From positions 162,365,689 to 162,429,688 of the forward strand of contig NC_135500.1 of NCBI RefSeq assembly GCF_052857255.1: 64,000 bases of DNA, read 5' to 3'. The notes beneath the pieces are model-generated. The model ran no database searches. It had not been told where the DNA came from and worked only from the letters and a program-made list of their open reading frames with translations. The stretch is from Amblyomma americanum. Taxonomy: Eukaryota; Arthropoda; Arachnida; Ixodida; Ixodidae. Numbering within the stretch: position 1 is the first letter of the stretch; every line of letters starts with the position of its first letter. A program made the translations under genes and the position numbers. Below are positions 56,260 to 64,000 of this stretch, in pieces.

Positions 56260-59200
56260 TTGCAATGAATTCTGCTAAAAGCAGTGTATAATAATTTCAT
56301 TTATTTCACGAGATGCATCCAATGTTGCCACTGCAAATAGTGCCGTTCATTTTCTCCCAATACTGTTCTTGGCACACGAAGAAAAAAATAATAATGAGGA
56401 GTGCAAGGCTGCGCTTAGGATTGCAGTGCAAACCTAATTAGGGGCTCATTAAGGAACATAGCTCCGCAAGGCGAACTGTAGCTACAAGAGCACGGTTTAC
56501 CGGCAGTTAGCTCCAGTACAGTCAAAGCACTGACCTATTTTCAAGAGCAGGCCGCCTAGATCTCACTTCCTACTATAATATTAAAGAGATAAATTTAAGG
56601 GCATCGCTCAACACTATTAATTTCTTGAAGCCAGATAGTGCCTCAAAACGTAATGTGATGCGTAGATATTAGCTAGTGAATAATACTTGACTATTTGTAT
56701 GGGGCAGTGTCAATTTAAATGTTGCTTTAAGGAGTGAAATACATATGGTACCGAGTTAAACCGCTGGTTCCAATCGGTGTCTAGCATGACGACGGGAGGA
56801 AGCTACTCTTACAATCAGCACTGTGAGCAATGGAGACAAGAGATGCACTGGAGAAGTAATGACGTACTGAATGCCGATGCATTATTGTTCACGATGAATG
56901 TCGAGCATGTATGCGTCACTGTGATCATGCGCATCTTCAATTGAGACATGCCTGACAAGTGATTGCTGTCATTCCTCCTTGCTTTCGTACCTAAACACGA
57001 AAGCGCAGACCATTCCTCATACCACAATCTTCCTAACCAAGGGGGATTCATCCTGCGGTGCATATAGTCTAGAGGCACTGCATGTTCGATTAGAGGGCTG
57101 GGCACTGGCCGTCTAGACTTTCGGACGCAATTATTTGGCTCTCAATTCTGCTGCGGAGAACTTGGTATGCGTATTTCTTTGCGCGTGTTCTCGCTGTAAA
57201 TGATGGTTTGTCCCAACGTCTGTGTTCGCCTTCTCGTCATTGTTTGTGTTTGTGTGTGTGCGCAGTACCCTTTGTAGAAATCTCTGACCGATTAGCCCAA
57301 CAACGCTCTCTCTTAACCAACGTCCGTTTGATTCTTTTTCACACGGTGGAAGTGCGTGGAAAGAGCTCTTGTTTTGGTACGAATTAGTAGTACGAATTGA
57401 CAGAATTGGTACAAATTGGGGGGGGGGGGGGGGCACGAAATCTTTTCTTCCCGTATCCTCCATGTATTTGTTTGCTATAAATGGTTCTCAGAAAGCCGCA
57501 GAAAACAAAAGATAATTGGTGTGCTGGCACTTGTGTTGTGCGCCTGAGGTTCCTCACAGTAATCTGCGGTAGAATTTTTACCCTAAGTAAAAGCCTTCGT
57601 GTACTGCGCAGCCACATTACGTGTGCAGGTTCGCACATGACCGAATATTCATTTGTGGTTAATGATAGGGTGATGTATACATGTTATGAATTTTAAGTAA
57701 GACAACTCATTGGAGGCTCCTTCTTATATTTAATTGCATTAAACACACCACAACTACAGCTCTTCAATCTGTGCTTTATTTAAATCGTCAATTATGATTG
57801 CAACAAACATTAGTCTTTGTCTAGACATTCAGCGCACAGCGTTACGAGCCAGCTAGTCAAAGAAACAATGGCCAATTAAAGCTCTTCACTAAACCTTTTG
57901 TCACTGCCATTGCCAGTCATACCCGACCCATCAACAGAGCAAGCTGGTAGTCCTAATCCTATGCATAACAACAAAGGTCTGACGACAGATCACAGCGGAT
58001 GAAATCTTTGCAAAAATATGAAAACATGAAAAAATAGTGTGGTGAAGTGACGTGAGTGCTCTATGTCAGTAGAGAAAGGTACATCACCTAGAGGAGTAAT
58101 GTATATTCACTTCAGAGTAATGGCTAGCTGTAGACTATTTAACCTTGAGCAACGCGTTGAAACAACTCTAGTCCGAACGTTTCTCTTTTGTTCTGCGTGA
58201 AAATTCCTACCATTTGAGTATAACTTTGATAACATGCAGTTACCGAAGAGCACAAGGCACATTCGCGGGTGGCCGCACACAAAATTTCATTTCGAAATAT
58301 AGAGATTAAACATAGACGAAAGAAAGATAAATATGACAGGCGCATAGCGCTTAGTATGTAAGCGGTTCAAGTAATACACCTGCTAATTTCAACAGTTCAT
58401 TGTGTCAAAGTGGCTACCAGTTGTTGCATGCGCGCATTTCGCTAGCACGCAGAGTTACTACTCAACAGTGAAACGTTCGGAGCGTAATTGGAGAGAGCGC
58501 ACAGCGGATTTAGCCATAAGTTTGAAACTTTAACTCCTCATTTAAAATAATGGCCCATAAAAACAAATTCCATGAAGTACATGCACATTCAGTGTTTTTC
58601 TGGCTGCCTAACCAAAGAGACCTGATATAAGAGAAGACAGCGTTTATGCGATAACGCTGCTTTCTATGGCGGCCTCAAAACATCAAAGACAAGCGATCTC
58701 CCTGCTAACGTTGAACTTGCGCAGCTGCAGAAGATTGATGAACAGATATTGAGAGTATCAAGAATGACCAGGGGGCCCACTGCGTCAAACTGCTCCGCAT
58801 TCTGTGCCTAAGTGCGACACTGGGGCTAGAAAGAGAAGCAATCTTCGTCAAAGCTCGTACGCTGTATGATCTCGAGCAGCCGTCAGCAGCAAATAAGAAG
58901 AGAACATGCAGTTAATTTTTCTGTTTTGTACGTATTGTGGCGAAGGCCGTGGCGCTGACGATAAAGGCTTTTCTCCGATCAAGCCTAACGATGCTGAGAA
59001 CTAAAAGGATGACATTTCTGCCTTTGCTCAACGTGCTCTTTTTTTGCACACAGGCTGTGCGACGTCCAGCGAAACGTTGACGGGGCACCAAAGGGGCGTC
59101 GTCCTTTTGGCAGCAGCCATTGTACAGCGACCAGCGTTCCACAGAATGCGTTGCACAAAAATGACAGTCCCAGTGACCTCTAGATCATTGACTCAGGAGG

Positions 59201-59465
59201 CGTTCCCATCTTTTACTTCGTATCTAGCGTACAATGCCATTTTTTTGTGGCTTGTAGAAAAGCCGCTCTTTCAAGGCGCGAAAGCGTCTGGATTGAAGAG
59301 TGATTAATTTCTGGTGGGCATTCAGAAGAATAAAGAGGACCATCACAATTGGTTGGAGTACGGTGTTAGCCTCCCTCTATATGTTCATGAACTAATAGTG
59401 TTCAAAGCTTAACCCTGACCCTCTCTCTCCCTTCCATCGCCTTTCATTAGCCATCTCCTATTATA
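56260..59465. other. Stretch without a recognised gene or repeat
   Basis: About 3.2 kb. It includes a run of 16 G at 57418-57433; minus-strand frames reading poly-Pro come from this run. No known domain is seen in the remaining frames (56815-57105, 57131-57463, 58912-59307). Confidence 0.5.
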
Positions 59466-59696
59466 CGGAGGCGAAACGCAAAGGCCGCCTGTGTATTGTG
59501 CGATCTCAGTGCATGTCAAAGATCTCAGGTGGTCAAAATTATTCTGCGGCCTTCCACTACGGCATCGTATTCTCTCTTTCCTCTTTGACTCCCACATTCC
59601 TTCCTTCCCTCACGGAGCGGTTGAGGTGTCCACCGAGAAATGAGTCAGTTACTCCGCCATTTATTTTTCTCAATAACTACTAATATATATATATTA
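59466..59696 (+). mobile_element. SINE group B, 5'-truncated
   Basis: It starts in the core (CGGAGGCGAAACGCAAAGG), continues GTGCGATCTCAGTGCATGTC and TCAGGTGGTCAAAATTATTC, then the group B tail (CTTTGACTCCCACATTCC, CACGGAGCGGTTGAGGTGTC, TACTCCGCCATTTATTTTTC). It ends in a short (TA)n tail at about 59684-59694. The head is missing. It is moderately diverged from the other copies. Confidence 0.88.
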
Positions 59697-61779
59697 GTCT
59701 CCTGATCATTTATAATGCTCGTACCCTTTTTCAGTAGCAATTCACGCCCGTCTCAAGACCGTTGCCATCTCATGAAACCTGCATCAACGCCAGATGTGAC
59801 TCATATACGAGCCGTCATGAGCTGCCAAGCGGGCGGTGAATTAGCTTGGTCGCCAACCGCCCTTAGTGGGGCACGCTAAAGAAATTTTCGGCGCCGATAT
59901 GCTATGCTCTGAATGAAGTCTTGTATCTCTGTCTCTCTCCTAGCAGTTCACGTAAAAATTTGTGTAAGATGTACACGCATAGAGGCGCGTGTACAGTGAT
60001 TATTAGGTTAATCCATAATCCAGTGTTTACAAAAATGGTTCATTATCTCTCCCAGACTGACTAGTAACAACATTGATGTCTGTGGTGGTCAAGAAGATCA
60101 GATTTTATCAATTGGTGCAGAAATGCTATTTGTGCTGCCCTCGAGCATGTTAATAAAAGAGACCACAGCGGTGGTCAACATTCTTCGACCGTAAATCTGC
60201 AATATAACGGCAACAATAACCTAATGTGCGCCACAGATCCTATAAACAATATGTCACTGAAACTCAAGAAATGCATCACAGCGCGACAATGAACGTAAAA
60301 CAAAAAATAAGCACGGTTGCCAGAAAACTGCGGGATAACTAAGGATCATCACGTGAATGAAATGAATAGAGCTGCCCCTTAAGTAAGGGGTTCTAAGTAT
60401 TCACATCGATGTAGAAAATGAACAGCCGGGGAGTGCTCCACACGTTACGCCCGAGCCCAGGCTTGCGTGATAGAACTGGTGCGGTTTTTCAATACATATA
60501 TGCATTCCTTGGAAAGTGTCCTGAACGTCCGTCCTCTGCCTGGCATCATCCGACATAAAGCAGCTTTGGAAAGTCGAGCGAGGATCAGTTTTACATTTAA
60601 AAATTACTTAATAGCCTAGAAACTACCGAGTACCATGATATCATAATTTAGTACTTTTTACACTGTTAGCGTGTTAACATCGATGAATTCGAGCTAGAAG
60701 TTTTGCAGCTAAAATCTCAACAAACGAGTTACTTTTGTAACCATATGTATAGGTTTACTTATTATTATGAATAATTTAAAGCTACTTCATTACTACTCAA
60801 ATGTCCGACTACATCCTGACTTTACGTATTTAAATACTCTCACTAACGTCGCCATGCTGCGGCACACCGGGAAGTACAAAACCGCGGTAAAGCGTTCGGC
60901 CTGAATCTGCTAAACATTAGCCCTGTGGCTCCATCTCGAAGTAGTTTTCCGAACCTAGAGCTCTATTCAGTCCTAAATCCTTACTAGAGGACTCTGCTGG
61001 CAATAGCGACTTCTGGTGGCTCGTGCCTTTCTGCCTATGTTGCCCGAAAGGGAATGGCCCCTCAAAGCCTGCTCGAGAAAATCGCTTTCCTTTTCCCCTT
61101 CTATGTGAAGTGTCCAGCAAAAGGCAGACAGGCACCGGCAAATGTAGTATAAGCCCTAAAATCAAGGAAACTCGCCGAATATAAGCCAGAACAAACTAAA
61201 ACTAACCTGGACATTTCAACAACTGTAGTTATTGAAATTTTAACCTGTGTTTAACGGAGAATCATGTGAAACTAGGCTGCAAAGGAGTGCTATAAGAAAT
61301 ACTTTGGTGGGGTTACACGCTGATTCAAGAAAATTTGCAACATGAAACTGTATCGCGAAAAATTGTTGAGGAGCAAGGCATTGCCCGCTGATAATATATG
61401 AAAAAAAAACAGAGTTTGGCCAGTTCAACTGCCCGGATCCGCTCCGACGGAAGTGATGGCCAAAAGGAAAACGCGTGATGCTAAATGAAAATTATTATCT
61501 CACATGCATTGGTCACGTAATTAACAAATAGTACTGTGCTGTACTTTATCTGTGCGTTCACAATATTTAATAATGAGAAGGCGACTGGAGTTGTGGAATA
61601 TAAGTGCAAGGGTGTTTGCATGGCTCTCAAGGGATAAATAAATATATACATATATCTTTATTTTTGTTGACGCTTTTATAGGCTCGTGGAAGTAAGTCCC
61701 TCAGTCAGCGCATTAGAAAGAGCGGGCGTCGTGTGTCCAGTTCAGAAGGTAACATCTCATTTAAAAGCAAGATTTTCAA
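59697..61779. other. Stretch without a recognised gene or repeat
   Basis: About 2.1 kb, AT-rich. A minus-strand frame at 60917-61165 has no known domain. A short TATATACATATAT run lies near 61645. Nothing else is recognised. Confidence 0.5.
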
Positions 61780-63530
61780 ATGAAGATAAAGCGGCTTGGT
61801 GGTGACGTTATGGGCGTAAAAATATCGCCACCTCCATTCCCCCTCTCCAACCCTGGCAATTTTCTCCCCCTCCTATTTAATGTAGCCATAACCCCCCTGG
61901 CCAAACAACTCATCAACATACCCGACCTCCACGCGAAAATGTACGCCGACGACATCACATTAAGGACGACTGAAGGCTCCTCAGGACAGGACCAAGACAC
62001 TTTACAATTGGCAGTTTATGTCACCAACTCAATCCTGACCAATGTGGGCCTTAGTATCCACGCTTGTATTGGAACTCCTCATGATCAGACAACCTCCCCG
62101 AGATCCTCGCGTACACCTCCGAATCTACAGTGACCACATATCCCTGCTCAATATATTGAAGGTCTTTTGTCTCCTTATACAGGACCACTTTGGGTGTGGC
62201 ATTTTCTCTACAATTCCTAGGCAAGCGTACAAATCAAATCGCTGGCTTTATCGACAAAGTGGCCACACTCAACCACGGCCTGCTGGAGAGAGAAGCTATT
62301 ACTATGACGGGCGCTGTGATCATCAGCGACATGACATATAACCTTCCCTCTCACTTCCTCACCAAAATTTAACAAGACAAAGCTATGTTCTTATTAGAAA
62401 GGCGATCACCTCAGCCTATCGCATTCGGTCAGCACAGATCACTCACTAGCAACGGGCACCTATGATACTGTCTCGGAATTACTCAAAGCCCGACGAAGCA
62501 ACCAGCCACTTCGACTAACCCGCACAGAAACCGGCCAACACCTCCTACGGTATCTTCACCTGGCCGCCAGCAGCTACCCTCCACTCTAAAATCATCCCAA
62601 CTGATGTCCAGGGCCAACTGCGCATCAGACCTCTACCCAGAATTATGAATCCCGAGCTACACAGGGGCAGATGCGAGGCCCCAGCTGAATGTTAAACCAA
62701 ATACTACAGACGCATACCCGACATCCTCAACGTGGAAGCGGCTATACACACCCTACCAGGATACTGTACCGCTGTTGCTTCCTACGGCGATGGCACCATC
62801 GGGGCCTGAGCCACCCTCCACTTCAACAACCCTATGGATGCTCAGGGCGTGGTCACTGTCTTGGCGCTCATACAAGCTCCACAAGATCCCAACATCACAG
62901 CATTCTGCGCCAGCTGCCAAGCTGCGTACCCTCACTATATGCAGAGCATTGTCACACTAATCTCCATACGCATTTTCACATCAGGACACACTTTTACCCA
63001 AGAGCTGTTCCTCATGTAGGTTTCAGGGCATATCTCGATGCCTGGTAATCAGCGCGTTCATGGGCTGTCACGAGAACTATTCCTCCGGGCCTCAGAAGGT
63101 CGGACACCCGAACAAAAGCAGGTAATCCCGCGGACTCTTCTCAGATGCCACCAAATCACCGCTCATTACAAAAACAACTGCTTCACTCTCCCACCACCTC
63201 AACGTACGCTAGATTCAAAATTCAGTGCGTTCTGACGGGAAATACTAAAAAATTACTACATCTCACCTTACCTCTTTCGTTGCTATCACCTTAAGCCGCA
63301 CTGTGTTCCCCATGTGGGGTGGTCAAAGCTACAATAATACACTACTTGTGAGAATGCCCCTAACGATGGTAGTTGGTAGTTCTCCCATACCCAACACATC
63401 CCACTCCTCATGTGAGGCCGCTCTGCGAGCTCTTCAACCAGCTGGTCAGACATGGCTTGTGGAAAGAACTCTCCGTGGTGCGCAGGCCCGTAGACGCTTG
63501 AACAAGTAGAAGCCCACCTATGAGGACCTT
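61780..63530 (+). pseudogene. I-like LINE ORF2 remnant (RT, RNase H, CCHC)
   Basis: ORF2 of a non-LTR retrotransposon, decayed. The reverse transcriptase part (61780 to about 62060) reads LLFNVAITPLAKQLINIPDL, then KMYADDITLRTTEGSSGQDQ; YADD at about 61938-61949 holds the catalytic Asp pair. A frame change follows, with FLGKRTNQIAGFIDK (about 62206-62250). Next, RPLPRIMNPELHRGRCE (about 62629-62679) precedes an RNase H-like part: GYCTAVASYGDGTIGA, and MPGNQRVHGLSREL near 63040-63080, which resembles the PGH..V.GNE block but has lost its acidic residue. The C-terminal knuckle CSPCGVVKATIIH, then EC, is at 63304-63357 and is broken by a stop. RT plus RNase H suggests the I superfamily. At least four frame changes and several stops make it inactive. 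The endonuclease and ORF1 are absent. Confidence 0.83.
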
Positions 63531-64000
63531 TTGCTCTTTTCTTAAAACAAAGTAGTTACCGCCACCACCACCACTGAAAGGAGAACTCTTATAAGGAAAG
63601 GTGAAAAAAAAATTACATGTGTCGCCACCACCGGTTGTTTTCGCAAGCAAATTGTAGCGTGCGAAGACTGTTTTTTAGCGCGGATTTCATGGTCTAGACA
63701 ACACCACTATTAATTTTCAAACAATGATCACGTAGTGCCTCGTGACCTCGAGGTCACAAGCTTCAAATAAGCGGAAGAAACATTTTAAAATAAATGTTCG
63801 CAGAAAAAAAATCGTGTGTTGTGACTGGACAGGTACACCCCTAACCATAAAGAACCACTGAATGCACATTTATTTAGAAAGAAAATGCGATGAAGTTACC
63901 GCGCTGCCGCCACTGTTCGGTGTTTAGTAAGTGAACCCACCCGTATAGGTTGATTTCACTGTGCGCGAGAAGGGGTCGCATTTTCTCCGCATGGTTTTTG
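63531..64000. other. End of window, no recognised gene
   Basis: About 470 bp. The first part (ACCGCCACCACCACCAC near 63560) and an A run at about 63604-63612 may belong to the 3' end of the LINE at 61.8-63.5 kb, but I cannot fix its limit. A small inverted repeat, GTGACCTCGAGGTCAC, is a perfect 16-bp palindrome at 63742-63757. Otherwise nothing is seen. Confidence 0.5.

Overview
This window is repeat-rich, intron- or intergene-like nuclear DNA of an animal, most probably a hard tick (Ixodidae). The tick assignment rests on recognising repeat families: tRNA-derived SINEs with a shared central core (resembling the Ruka-type SINEs described from ticks), 3' ends of RTE-like and I-like non-LTR retrotransposons, a Ty3/gypsy relict, and fold-back elements carrying the motifs GCGAGTTGGTA and ACAGCGCGAACAA. 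No database search was possible, so family names are from memory. I find no convincing host protein gene, no functional tRNA or rRNA gene, and nothing bacterial (no operons, ribosome-binding sites or CRISPR array). Almost all open frames of 60-150 codons are chance frames, or frames running through simple repeats.

Layout. 1-6.8 kb: mostly featureless, with one SINE tail at 1571-1675. 6.8-7.06 kb: a SINE with a perfect 14-bp target-site duplication. 7.49-9.91 kb: an internally deleted Ty3/gypsy element with two short LTRs, an AAAG target duplication and a frameshifted integrase; its 5' LTR is split by about 1.08 kb holding the 3' ends of two different LINEs. 11.8-12.1 kb: SINE. 14.5-14.9 kb: a third LINE 3' end. 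17.9-19.0 kb: an RTE-like 3' coding region (minus strand) interrupted by a SINE and by about 0.5 kb of unknown DNA. 19.57-19.74 kb: a second RTE 3' end on the plus strand. 20.9-21.1 and 24.0-24.5 kb: SINEs, the second interrupted by a 175-bp fold-back element with perfect 43-bp arms. 27.06-27.11 kb: a decayed hammerhead-like motif of the kind found in Penelope-like elements. 30.5-31.8 kb: two SINEs, one with a (ATT)n tail of about 40 units. 32.95-33.12 kb: a second, older fold-back element. 36.06-36.65 and 39.11-39.58 kb: two very long GT arrays. 45.5 kb: a tRNA-like head of another SINE family. 48.5, 55.9-56.25 and 59.5 kb: more SINEs. 61.8-63.5 kb: a decayed I-like LINE with reverse transcriptase (YADD), RNase H-like and CCHC remnants.

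How the parts relate. The SINEs have no protein and depend on LINE-encoded reverse transcriptase, so the LINE fragments represent the kind of machinery that could have mobilised them. The nesting gives a relative order of insertion: the LINE fragments entered the gypsy LTR, a SINE entered the RTE copy, and the fold-back entered a SINE. Two SINE groups share head and core but have unrelated 3' tails, which fits a change of LINE partner. The best candidates for something under-described are the fold-back family, the SINE tail exchange, and the hammerhead-like remnant.
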